Assembly (NCBI RefSeq): GCF_022539505.1
Contig: NC_061514.1
Span: 335,403,090-335,467,089, forward strand
Origin: Lolium rigidum
Lineage: Eukaryota; Streptophyta; Magnoliopsida; Poales; Poaceae
Reading direction: 5' to 3'
Length of the DNA: 64,000 nucleotides
Under the pieces are notes generated by a model, which did not search any database, was not told the DNA's origin, and was given only the letters and a program-made list of their open reading frames with translations. How positions within the stretch are numbered: position 1 is the stretch's first letter; each line of letters starts with the position of its first letter. This document shows, one piece after another, positions 36,692 to 49,409 of the stretch. A program made the position numbers and the translations under genes.

Positions 36692-39600
36692 CTAGGTACT
36701 AAAGAGATCTGGGTACTCAGTCTTCATGAAGTCTTCTCTCTCCCAAGTGGCTTCTTCTTCGGTGTGGTTACTCCATTGGATCTTCAGAAACTTGATACTC
36801 CTGGTGCGGGTGGTTCGGAAAGCTTCCTCTAAGATGCGAATAGGCACTTCGCGATAGGTCAGGTCTGAGTTGATATCCACAGCTCAGTGATCGATGTTCT
36901 TGAAAACCTCGGTCTTCTCAGGCACTTCCAAACATTTCCTGAGCAGTGAGATATGAAACACATTGTGTACAGCTGACATTTCTTCCGGTAACTCCAGTTG
37001 ATAAGACACTTCTCCTCGGCGACTCAGGACTTTGAAGGGTCCCACATATCGGGGTGCAAGCTTTCCTCTAAGCTGGAATCTCTGCATTCCTTTAAGGGGG
37101 GACACTTTGAGATACACGAAGTCTCCGATCTCGAAGGTCATCTCTCGGCGTCTCTTGTCAGCGTAGCTCTTCTGTCTTGATTGAGTTGTCTTGAGGTACT
37201 CGCGAATCTTGTGCACCTTCTCTTCAGCTTCTCGGAGAATATCTGGTCCAAAAACTTGACTCTCTCCTACTTCCGACCAATTCAGGGGGGTACGGCACTT
37301 CCTTCCGTACAAAGCTTCAAAGGGGGCCATTTGCAAACAGGCTTGCTAGCTGTTGTTGTACGAGAATTCTGTGTAAGGCAGACAGTCTTCCCACTTAGAT
37401 CCATACTCAAGCACACATGCTCTCAACATATCTTCCAGTATCTGATTGACTCGTTCAGTCTGTCCATCAGTCTGCGGGTGATAGGCTGTGCTGAAATTCA
37501 GACGGGTTCCTAGTCCTTCATGTACTTTCTACCAGAATCTTGAGGTGAATTGAGATCCTCTATCTGACACTATTGACTTCGGTGTTCCGTGCAGGCTGAC
37601 TATCCTTGAGATATATAACTCGGCAAGTCTTGGTCCTTGATAGGTGGTCTTGACGGGGATGAAGTGGGCTACCTTGGTCAATCTGTCGACCACGACCCAT
37701 ATAGAATCATTTCCTTTACTAGATTTGGGCAATCCGGTGATGAAGTCCATTCCGACAGAATCCCACTTCCATTCGGGAATCTGCAGGGGTTGCAGCAATC
37801 CTGCGGGGCGTTGATGTTCTGCTTTGACTCGCTGGCAGATATCACACTTGGCGATGTAGCTTCCAATCTCTCTCTTCATTCCATGCCACCAAAATTGTTC
37901 CTTCAAATCTTGGTACATCTTGGTTCCTCCGGGATGGATGGAGTAAAGGGTGTCGTGGGCTTCCTTCAGAATAACTTGCTTCAACTCTGAATCTGACGGA
38001 ACACATAAGCGTCCGTTGTACCAAAACACTCCTTCTTCATCTTCGGCGAATCCTGGTGCCTTTCCTGCAGCTATTTGGCTCTTGATCCCGTCAATGCTAG
38101 CATTTCCCTTCTGGGCTTCCTTGATCTGACTAATCAGGGTAGGTTGGAGTTCAATGCTCGCTAGAAATCCTTCCCTAACGAGTTCAAGTCTAAACTGTTC
38201 AAACTCTTGAAACAGGCTGGGTTGCTCGATTGCGATCATGGAGTTCAACTGACACGGCAGTTTACTCAGGGCATCTGCTACCACATTGGCCTTGCTGGGG
38301 TGGTAGTGAATTTCCATATCATAATCCTTGATTAGCTCTATCCATCTGCGCTGCCTCATATTCAGCTCCTTCTGAGTGAAGATATACTTCAAGCTTTTGT
38401 GATCCGAATAGATCTCGCATCGGTTACCCATGAGGTAATGACGCCACACTTTCAGGGCTAAAACCACGGCTGCTAGCTCTAAGACATGGGTTGGATAATT
38501 CTGCTCATGTTGCTTCAGTTGCCTTGATGGGTAAGATATTACTTTTCCTTCGTGCATCAATACACACCCAAGACCAATCTTGGAGGCGTCACAGTACACG
38601 TCAAATGGCTTGGTGATGTCCGGCATGATCAATATTGGGGCTGAGGTCAATCTGCTCTTGAGCTGTTGGAAACTCTCTTCACATTTGTCAGTCCATTCAA
38701 ACTTCTTGTCCTTCTTCAGTAGTTGAGTCATTGGTCTTGCTATGCTCGAGAATCCTTCAACAAACCGGCGGTAATATCCCGCCAATCCGAGAAATGCACG
38801 GACTTCAGTCTGGGTGGTTGGGGCTTTCCATTCTTCAACGGTCTTGATTTTTGAGGGGTCAATGGCAATTCCTTCTGCAGACAAGATATGTCCCAGGAAT
38901 CCTACTTCCTTCAACCAAAACTCACACTTGCTGAACTTGGCGTACAACTGATGCTCCCGAAGGGTATCTAGGACCACTTCCAAATGATGCTCATGTTCTT
39001 CTTCGGATTTGGAGTAGATAAGAATGTCATCGATGAAGACAACAACAAACTTATCCACGAAGTTCATAAAGATCTTATTCATGAGATTCATGAAGTAAGC
39101 GGGGGCATTGGTCAATCCAAATGACATGACATTGTACTCATACAATCCATATCTGGTGGTGAAGGCAGTTTTGGGGATATCGGTGGCACGAATCTTCAGT
39201 TGATGGTAACCCGTCCTAAGATCAATCTTAGAGAACACTTTGGCACCGGTCAGCTGGTCAAACAGATCTTCTATCTTTGGCAAAGGACACTTGTTCTTGA
39301 TGGTGACATCGTTAAGCTTACGGTAATCCGTACATAAACGAGTGGCACCATACTTCTTGTCCACAAACAAAACTGGGGATCTCCAAGGCGACGCACTTGG
39401 TCGAATCGTACCTTTGAACAACATATCATCCAGCTTGCTTCTTCGGCTCCAAGTAACTCTGCCGGGTTCATACTATAGGCTCTCTGGGCTATAGGTCCTG
39501 TTCCGGGGATTAACTCAATGATAAACTCGATATCCCGATATGGGGGCATACCGGGTAGATCATCAGGAAACACATCGGGGTATCGACAGACGACCCTGAT

Positions 39601-39707
39601 CTGATCCAAGGTGGGTTTGGCTAGACTCTGGTTGCAGGTAAACTTTCTGGGCAGTCTCTCAGATATGTGCTCGACTAACACTCCGGTGCTACTAGTCATG
39701 GTGATGG
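36692..39707 (-). pseudogene. Chromovirus pol: RT, RNase H, integrase, chromodomain (broken)
   Basis: Reading on the minus strand: PR-RT linker (39699-39430), RT with FIDDILIYS (catalytic YXDD-type motif, about 39030), RNase H (DASKIGLG, about 38590), integrase zinc region (HPGG...CDICQ, about 37940-37830), integrase core (DRGSQF at about 37540), and a C-terminal chromodomain (36880-36692, REVPIRILEE and WEREDF). Breaks: a frameshift near 39425, and in-frame stops after SRFW (about 37527), after YNNS (about 37349) and after NIDH (36882). The polyprotein would have replicated and inserted the element, with the chromodomain steering it to chromatin. It is now dead. Confidence 0.92.
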
Positions 39708-39712
39708 CCTTC

Positions 39713-40881
39713 TGTTATCACCAGAATTTGACCGAGTCAGAGGTGGGCCGCGATCAAGATGGATTTAAAGATTATATACGGACGAAGTACATGAATCGGC
39801 CTTTTATACCAAGTTGGGCTAAACTGCCCATGTATCTGTAACATAGTAGATCGCATCTTAGTTTAGAAGTTAGAGTTTTACCCGTGCACGGTTTAGTGCA
39901 CGCCCACATTAGAAAGTCCCCTGGACTATAAATATGTATCTAGGGTTTATGGAATAAACAACAACCAACGTTCAACCACAAACAAATCTCGGCGCATCGC
40001 CAACTCCTTCGTCTCGAGGGTTTCTACCGGTAAGCACCATGCTGCCTAGATCGCATCTTGCGATCTAGGCAGCGTAATGCCTATCCCCGTTGTTCATGCG
40101 TTGCTCGTGCTGAAGCCTTTTTGATGGCGAGCAACGTAGTTATCTTAGACATGTTAGGGTTAGCATTGTTCTTCGTATAATATGCTATCGTAGTGCGACC
40201 CTTGCATGTCTAGCCGCCCTTACACCTATCTCAGGTGTAGGGGCGGCACCCCGCTTGATCATTATTTAGTAGATTCGATCCGTTACGGTTGCTCCTTGAT
40301 TCTTCAAGGATTAGTTTAATATCCGCAATAGTTAGGCCTTACAAAGGGTTGGAGGATCCAGCGGCGTGTAGGGTGTAGTTTGCTAGCCCTAGACAGGACG
40401 TTCCGAGGATCAATCTCGTGTTGGTTTTTAGGCCCCGTCTAGGATCGGCTTACGATCACCGTACACGAGCGCGAGGCCCAATCGTGAGTAGGATGATCCG
40501 ATTATGCGGTGAAAACCCTAAATCGTCGTAGATCATGTCAGCTTTATCTTGATCAAGCAGGACCACCATATATTCAGACACCTTGTCTGAATCATGGGTG
40601 GATCGGCTCTTTGAGCCGATTCACAGGATAACCTGAGAGCCGATCGAGGCTCGTATTTAATGTTTACGTGTGTGCCCTGCAGAAAACTAAGCGAGGCATC
40701 ATCCACACCTTCCTGACCAGGTATAGGTCAGGTGGCACGCCCTTGCAATCAACATCGGACGTGCGACCAGGAGGCTTTGCGGGCCGTCGCTCAGAGGGAC
40801 TGGGGCCAGCCGCAGCCCTAGTTGTTCCCGGCTCTACGGTGTTGCCCGTCGCTGCCCGCCGGTGGGTTTCTGACGACAACA
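39713..40881 (+). repeat. 5' LTR of the non-autonomous element (1169 bp)
   Basis: It starts TGTTATCACC and ends GACGACAACA. It differs from the 3' LTR by scattered substitutions and by one extra 35-bp block containing a perfect palindrome at 40041-40073. ATCGGCTCTTTGAGCCGAT, a 7-bp-arm hairpin, lies at 40602-40620. Confidence 0.93.
40041..40073. repeat. Perfect 15-bp-arm palindrome in one LTR only
   Basis: Arms GCTGCCTAGATCGCA (40041-40055) and TGCGATCTAGGCAGC (40059-40073) are exact reverse complements around a TCT loop. The 3' LTR lacks 35 bp at this point (CATGCTGCCTATCCCCG near 45679). Confidence 0.95.
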
Positions 40882-40886
40882 CATTC

Positions 40887-40904
40887 TGGCACGCCCGGTG
40901 GGAC
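40887..40904 (+). other. Primer binding site of the non-autonomous element
   Basis: TGGCACGCCCGGTGGGAC begins five bases after the LTR end and opens with TGG, complementary to a tRNA CCA end. It resembles in form the PBS of the Tat element at 55608. The primer tRNA was not identified. Confidence 0.7.
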
Positions 40905-43678
40905 AATCTTCGACATCCACCGCATCAAGTATGAGGACCTGACTGACGAGCTTAAGAAGAAGCATGACGAGATCAAGGCGGTCCTCGAAGCCGAACTCAT
41001 CGGCTCTTTCCACAGAACCCGCTCCCATGGCATCAGGTGGAAGGGGTTCTCACCTGAAGGCGCGCTCGATGGAGTGGACCCGTCCGCTCCGTCGGAAGAA
41101 CGCACCAGGTCGTTGCGTCAGGAAATCAACTACATGGTGGCTCATTCGCTGCACCGCCACTCGAGAGCCTCGGTGAACACCTTGGAGCGTGTCGCTCTGC
41201 GCGTGGTCCAGGAAATCATGAGCCACCGGTATTCTCCGTCGGGACCAGCTCTGGGGACTTTCACGGGAGAGATGCCACTCCAGTCACATCCACCGCTGCC
41301 GCTCGCATGGGCAGCACCAGGAGTGCCGAACCCATCGGCATACGTCATCTACAAAATTGGTGGTGATCCTAGTGACTACCAATTCCTACCTGAGGCGCCC
41401 AAGGAAATCCCGCATGGATACGCGTGCGCATACATACCAGACGGCAGCACCTGGGCACTCTCGAACCAGGCTGCGACAGCAGGAGCCTCTGGAACAGCAG
41501 GAGGGACGTCAGGAGCAGATCTTGAGAAGCAAACGTGGCTAGCTAAGTACGCCACTCCGACGAACCTCCAGAGCCCAGCTCCTGCAGTTGGCTCAGAACT
41601 CGAAAAGCAAGCATGGCTGGCCAAGTATGCCACCCCGGCGAATCTTCAGGGTCCATCGCCTTCGGCCATCACCGCGGATGAGATTTGTACGATCCTAAAA
41701 GACCAGTTCGGCATGATGCCAAAAAGGAGGGCAATCGGCTATACCAAGCCGTACCCCAATGAGTACGAATTGATTCCGCTACCTCACAAATATCGGCTCC
41801 CGGACTTTACAAAGTTTAGCGGATCGGATGGTTCCAGCTCCATCGAACATGTGAGCCGATATTTGGCACAGCTGGGCACTATCTCAGCATCAGACGAGCT
41901 GCGTGTGAGGTTCTTCGCGCAGTCCCTCACAGGATCGGCTTTCGGGTGGTACACATCGCTGCCACCGAACTCAGTCCGGACTTGGAAGCAGTTGGAAGAG
42001 CAGTTCCACCTTCAGTATCACTCAGAAGCTTCCGAGGCTGGTATTGCCGATCTTGCTCAAGTACGGCGAAGCGCGGGGAAACCGTGGCAGAATACATCCA
42101 GCGCTTCGAGACCATTAGGAACCGATGCTTTTCGGTTCACGTAAGTGAAAAAGAAGCGATCGAGTTGGTGGTGGTGGGTCTCTCATCATCGATCAAGGAC
42201 GTGGCCTCCCAAGCGGACTCACCCTTCGTTGGCGCACATGGTGCGTAAGCTGTCGGCATATGAGCAGCGGCACCCAGATGTTTACCAGGATAAGTTCAAG
42301 CGTGCGGTGGTCCTGGTTGAGGCAGACGAAGATGAAGGTGCTATGGGAGATCAGGAGGTAGCAATGGCTGAATGGACTCGGACGACAAGCCCCGTGTCCT
42401 GTAAGTGGGTAAAGCCACAAGTTCCTCCAAAAGGGTTCGACTTCGACGTGACCAAAGCTGAGCAGATTTTTGACCTCTTACTCGCGGAGAAGCATATGAA
42501 GGTACCCGAAGGCCACAAGATCCCCACGGTGCAGGAGCTGAACGGAAAGCCATACCGCAAATGGCATAACACGTTCTCCCACACCACCAACGACTGCAGG
42601 GTGTGGCGTCAGCAGATCCAAATGGCGATAGAAAAAGGACGGCTAATTTTTAACCAGTACGCCATGAAGGTCGACACACACCCTTTCCCCGCCGTTAACA
42701 TGGTGGAGTACACTTACCATGAAGAGTGCCAGCCAGATTTCTCGTGCAATATCAACATGGTGGGACCTGGGCACCACTCTGGTAAGGACGGAGATGAGGG
42801 CAGCTGCTCTCATAGCAAAGACACAGAGGAAGCCGCTCCACGCGATCGGCTCCGCCAAGATGGCAAGCGCTACGTCACAGAGGGAGAAGTTAAGAACATA
42901 AGATATCAGCGACCTCTCTCTGGTCACCTCCTCAACAAGTATGTGAGTCAGTACGACCAGCGCCGACGATCTGATGATGATGATGAAAGAGATCGTCTGG
43001 CTAGAAGACATCATCGACATCGTCAGCACGATGAGGAGCGAGCACGAGCGCCGTGCCAAGGAGAAGTCAAGGGAGCGAGACGACGAGGACGAGCATTGGG
43101 ACTGCCCTTTCTTCGGACACCGCTGGGATTCAGGAATGAGCCGATTGCCTACAATCGGCAATTGCCCAGAATGCAACCAGAAGAAGAAGGAGGCAGCCAA
43201 CGTGTCTGTGTTCAAGCGCCTAGGGCCTCTCCCGCCACAAAGCAAACGCGCTGAGTCACCTCGGTTGGAAGACCTCGAGGATTCCGAAGACGAGGGAGAA
43301 GAAGAAGACAGGTACCACCGGCCAAGGTGGTGCCCTGATGGACTCAGCCGTTCCCAAAAGCGCAGGGTTCAGCGATTACGCGGCCTGGAGGAAGCCGAAA
43401 GGTTATACTTGCATACGCTAAGGAAGGCACGACCTGATCTGGCTGCGAAAGTTCAGCGAACCCTGGATGAAGAAGGTCGTCCACAGAGAAAAGAGTGGCG
43501 CCCCAAGCAGAGGAAAGCCGATGATGAGACATCGGCTGGCACAAACATGGTGCTCGTCCTTCCGACGAAGCTTAGTGCTCCACGATTACACGATGCACTC
43601 AAGGTGGACGACAGCAAGCGCACCAACATGATAAAGTCAGAGATTGGGCTGGTTTTATCCACCGGCCTGACCGAGTAG
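40905..43678 (+). pseudogene. Gag-like reading region of the non-autonomous element (frameshifted)
   Basis: Three overlapping frames give one gag-like product: 40822-42144, 42145-43254 and 42974-43678, with shifts near 42065, 42235 and 43050. Recognisable parts are a capsid-like region (KYRLPDFTKFSGSDG, LTGSAFGWYTSLP, about 41790-41980), a middle region with PVSCKWVKPQ and KWHNTFSHTTNDC, an acidic/basic stretch, and a Cys/His cluster (WDCPFFGHRWD...CPECN, about 43097-43185). A 26-residue unit beginning LEKQ-WLAKYATP is repeated in tandem at 41521-41665. No clear ATG follows the PBS; the frame is open from the LTR. There is no protease or RT. The gag probably packaged the RNA of this element; it is now broken. 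Confidence 0.75.
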
Positions 43679-43679
43679 C

Positions 43680-44634
43680 AAGAGCAAATCAATGAGCAAG
43701 TATGGCGAGGCTGATCCTTGTGATCGGCCCCAAAAAATTTATGGAGGGACATTACAAAACCTTCATCGAGCAAGCAACGTGGAGGCCGATTCCAGCAATC
43801 GGCCAAAATTATCCTCACCATCCTTTCTGCCTTGGTTCAACGCCAATCTAATAGGCGATGGATGTACGTCGGCTGATGAGTTGGAGGAAGGCCACACTGG
43901 TCCTAGCAGAGCCGATGTTCACGTAGAGTGCCTTGGCTAATCATAGAGCCGATTTCAGCGATTCACGGCAGAATCGGCTCGGGGGGCACCTACATGGATA
44001 CAACACGAGGATATGAAGAGAGAGTGTCTTCCTGATACCCAGCAGTTCAAGACATCCTCCGATGATGGGTATTGAAGGATGGGGGCCGATGCATAAATCG
44101 GCCGTTAAAAATTCAAAAATTTTTAAGCACGGCCGATGCGCGAGACATCGACTTTAGGATACCGACAGCCCTTGCGATGGCCATCGACTCAAGAGAATCA
44201 ATTTGGCATGCCGAGACATTAGCGTCCAATAAAGCCAAGTCTGGTCCATGCGGCGAGTTTGGCTAACTCGCCTTGGATGTGACTCGATTACAGCGAGGCT
44301 CAGTGGACTTTCCTAATTGGGAGTTCCATACGCTCTCGCCGATATCCTCGCCCTGAGTAAGGCTCGGGGGCAGCTAATGGGGTGAATGCTCTATTTTTCG
44401 GGAGCCGATTGGAGTTCAATCGGCTGACCCTGTATCACGGTCTTCTCCAAAAATGCTGAGCTGCTTGGAGAGGAAGACTATTAAAGGCTACGGAGGAGCG
44501 AAATTGAACTAATTGAAAGACAAATCGGGAGAACAATTTCATTAGTTCAAAGGAGCAGCTTTACAAGGAAGAGCCGATGGCTCTCAAAAGAGGGATCTGG
44601 TGCCTGGTGCACTACTACTACTAGTCCTACTCTA
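43680..44634 (+). repeat. Non-coding region with repeated AGCCGATT/AATCGGCT hairpins
   Basis: Pairs of complementary words recur: GGCCGATT/AATCGGCC (43784-43804), GAGCCGATT/AATCGGCTC (43946-43980), GGCCGAT/ATCGGCC (44084-44103) and AGCCGATT/AATCGGCT (44403-44425), with loops of 5-17 nt. More lie in gag (43140-43159) and in both LTRs (40602-40620, 46208-46226). Single copies are also common. The region between gag and the antisense ORF has no ORF of note. Confidence 0.8.
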
Positions 44635-45066
44635 CTAGTTGTCGCTGTCCTCGTCATCGCCGTCGTCTATGTCGTCGGCGCTGCTCCCAGGAAGCTCCTC
44701 GTCGCTGCTGCCCCAGCCTTTGGTCGGAGCTTCATCGTCTTCGTCATCATCATCGTCCTCGCTGTCCGCCCAAGAGCGGAAGCGCTTCGTCGGCGGATAT
44801 CCAGCAGAGGAGGAGGAATCATCTTCCTCCTCCTCCTCTTCTCCTTCCTCGTCGTCATCGTCGTCCTCGCTGTCCGCCCACATGCGGGAGCGCTTCTTCG
44901 GCGGGAGCCTGGCGGAGGGGGAGGCCTTGGTCTTCTTTTCTTCTCCTTCTTTCTTCTCCTTGTCAGAGGAGATGGGGTTCGCCCTGGAGTGGAGGTCATC
45001 CTCTTTCTTGTTCTTCGGCGACGATTGGAGGGGGAGGCCTGAGGCAGAGGAGGAAGAGGAAGACAT
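44635..45066 (-). CDS. Antisense acidic Ser-rich ORF inside the non-autonomous element, 143 aa
   Basis: The likely start is the ATG at 45064-45066 (MSSSSSSASGLPLQ); the frame is open upstream to 45183. The protein is Ser-rich at the N-terminus, Lys/Glu-rich in the middle, then has two copies of a unit PP-KR-R-WADSEDDDDDE (roughly residues 62-81 and 98-116) with basic KKRSR-type nuclear-signal-like clusters, and an acidic tail ending DDEDSDN. It lies opposite to gag, between gag and the 3' LTR, the place where Tat-lineage elements such as maize Grande carry an antisense gene. Its function is unknown; composition suggests a nuclear or nucleic-acid/histone-contacting protein. The plus strand is also open as a poly-Ser frame, so coding status is unproven. 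Confidence 0.5.
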   Translation of the reverse strand: MSSSSSSASGLPLQSSPKNKKEDDLHSRANPISSDKEKKEGEEKKTKASPSARLPPKKRSRMWADSEDDDDDEEGEEEEEEDDSSSSAGYPPTKRFRSWADSEDDDDDEDDEAPTKGWGSSDEELPGSSADDIDDGDDEDSDN

Positions 45067-45340
45067 GGCTACGAGAGGAGGAGGGTTTTTTTGGCGTTGG
45101 TGGACAGAGCAAGGCGAGGGGATGGAGTGGTGAACTGTTTGGCACAGATAAATAAAGGGAGTGTAGTGGAGATTTAATGCCATGACGGTTCTCGAGACGT
45201 TATGCCGAAATTATCAATTCGTGCGAGAAAGCCCGGGAGGCGAGGCGAAATGATGGAAGATTCTCGCAGCAGTTATGCTCTGCCACGACATGACCCGACG
45301 AAAGAAAGCGTAATGATTTTGGAAATGTTATTTCCAAAAC

Positions 45341-45352
45341 CAGGGGGGCATG
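45341..45352 (+). other. Polypurine tract of the non-autonomous element
   Basis: CAGGGGGGCATG abuts the TGTTATCACC start of the 3' LTR. Confidence 0.75.
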
Positions 45353-46486
45353 TGTTATCACCAGAATTTGACCGAGTCAGAGGTGGGCCGCGATCAAGAT
45401 GGACTTGAAGATATATACATGGAAGAAATACGTGAATCGGCCTTTTATACCAAGTTGGGCTAAATTGCCCATGTATCTGTAACATATTAGATTGCATCTT
45501 AGTTTAGAAGTTAGAGTTTTACTCGTGCACGGTTTGGTGCACGCCCACATTAGAAAGTCCCCTGGACTATAAATATGTATCTAGGGTTTATGGAATAAAC
45601 AACAACCAACGTTCAATCACAAACAAATCTCGGCGCATCGCCAACTCCTTCGTCTCGAGGGTTTCTACCGGTAAGCACCATGCTGCCTATCCCCGTTGTT
45701 CATGCGTTGCTCGTGCTGAAGCCTTTTTGATGGCGAGCAACGTAGTTATCTTAGACATGTTAGGGTTAGCATTGTTCTTCGTATAATATGCTATCGTAGT
45801 GCGACCCTTGCATGTCTAGCCGCCCTTACACCTATCTTAGGTGTAGGGGCGGCACCCCGCTTGATCATTATTTAGTAGATTCGATCCGTTACGGTTGCTC
45901 CTTGATTCTACAAGGATTAGTTTAATATCCGCAATAGTTAGGCCTTACAAAGGGTTGGAGGATCCAGCGGCGTGTAGGGTGTAGTTTGCTAGCCCTAGAC
46001 AGGACGTTCCGAGGATCAACCTCGTGTTGGTTTTTAGGCCCCGTCTAGGATCGGCTTACGATCACCGTACGCGAGCGCGAGGCCCAATCGTGAGTAGGAT
46101 GATCCGATTATGCGGTGAAAACCCTAAATCGTCGTAGATCATATTAGCTTTATCTTGATCAAGCAGGACCACCATATATTCGGACACCTTGTACGAATCA
46201 TGGGTGGATCGGCTCTTTGAGCCGATTCACAGGATAACTCGAGAGCCGATCGAGGCTCGTATTTCACGTTTACGTGTGTGCCCTGCAGGAAACTAAGCGA
46301 GGCATCATCCACACCTTCCCGACCGTGTATAGGTCGGGTGGCACGCCCTTGCGATCAACATCGGACGCATGACCGAGAGGCTTTGCGGGCCGTCGCTCGG
46401 AGGGTCGGGGCCAGCCGCAGCCCTAGTTGTTCCCGGCTCTACGGTGTTGCCCGTCGCTGCCCGCCGGTGGGTTTCTGACGACAACA
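45353..46486 (+). repeat. 3' LTR of the non-autonomous element (1134 bp)
   Basis: It is homologous to 39713-40881 and ends GACGACAACA directly before the CCTTC duplication. It lacks the 35-bp palindrome block. The hairpin ATCGGCTCTTTGAGCCGAT is kept at 46208-46226. Confidence 0.93.
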
Positions 46487-46491
46487 CCTTC

Positions 46492-46832
46492 TTGGCACAA
46501 TCAATCAGTCCATGATGTTTCGACATCCAATCCATACCCAGTACTACCTCCAAACCTTTTGTTCCCAGAACAATCAAATTTTCATAAAATTCTATTTCAT
46601 GTATTCTGATAGGCACATCTTTGCAAATTTTTCTAGCTTTAGTTGTTGAACCGGGTATTTGAACTATCATGACATGCTTCAAACTGATGGGTTGAATCTT
46701 ACTAGTGCATGCAAAATCTTCAGTAACAAACGAATGCGATGCTCCGAGAATCAAACAACACTCTTGCAGGTATTGAGTTAACAGAGAACATACCCAGCAC
46801 GACATCTGGGGCTTCCTGGGCTTCTTCCGCAC
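46492..46832 (-). pseudogene. Chromovirus protease region (broken)
   Basis: Minus-strand frames show the aspartic protease region: FDS at the expected catalytic site in one frame (about 46755), then SHSFVTEDF in another, followed by VLGTKGLEVVLGMDWMSKH. A frameshift separates the catalytic motif from the rest. The region continues at 39707 beyond the inserted element, which removed any remaining coding ability. Confidence 0.85.
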
Positions 46833-49046
<2,214 letters not shown>

Positions 49047-49409
49047 CTGGACATGGAGATAGATCATGAGACGAGAGGGAAATTTCTATGGCTTATTTTT
49101 GGGGTAAAGTTCACAAAGTTTAAAAACTTGAGTTCATGACATGTTGAAAATAAACATACTCTTATTCATTCAAGTAGCACAGATTACAAACTAACACACC
49201 GGAGGGTTTGAAGAACCCTTTCACCATTCTACGATACAAGGGACTGATACAAAGGACCGATACAAATCACGCTACGCAAGTGCTCATGGGGGACTACTCT
49301 CCATCAACGCTGATCGGGAAGGTGTTATCCATCCCGGCTGTCAGGTGCTCATGGCCATCCTCATAGGGGTGGAAGGCCAGGTCTTCGTCTTCCTCCTCCT
49401 CGTAGTCAT
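49047..49409 (-). other. Chromovirus leader upstream of gag
   Basis: Between the gag ATG and the inserted LTR the minus strand carries a short open frame ending at 49294, read from the insertion point as DYEEEEDEDLAFHPYEDG and onward to ISVDGE and a stop. Its start is cut off by the insertion at 49410. Otherwise this is an untranslated leader. The 5' LTR and PBS lie beyond the nested insertions. Confidence 0.55.

Larger units (their letters stand above)
39713..46486 (+). mobile_element. Non-autonomous LTR retrotransposon (6774 bp), gag plus antisense ORF
   Basis: LTRs lie at 39713-40881 and 45353-46486, with a 5-bp duplication CCTTC at 39708-39712 and 46487-46491. The PBS is TGGCACGCCCGGTGGGAC and the PPT CCAGGGGGGCATG. 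The internal region (4.47 kb) has a gag-like reading region and an opposite-strand acidic ORF, but no reverse transcriptase, RNase H or integrase. It must borrow enzymes from an autonomous relative, probably of the Tat group, whose grass members are known to carry extra and antisense ORFs. The empty site is defined by the flanking chromovirus protease region. LTRs are very similar, indicating a fairly recent insertion. Confidence 0.9.

Noticed and set aside
36692..39707. Endogenous pararetrovirus (caulimovirus-type) RT
   Set aside because: Integrase, a chromodomain, LTR, PPT and target duplication of the nested insertion show a gypsy chromovirus.
44639..45133. Plus-strand poly-Ser ORF
   Set aside because: It is probably a shadow of the acidic antisense frame, since GAC/GAG-rich codons read as serine-rich on the other strand. 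The choice is not certain.
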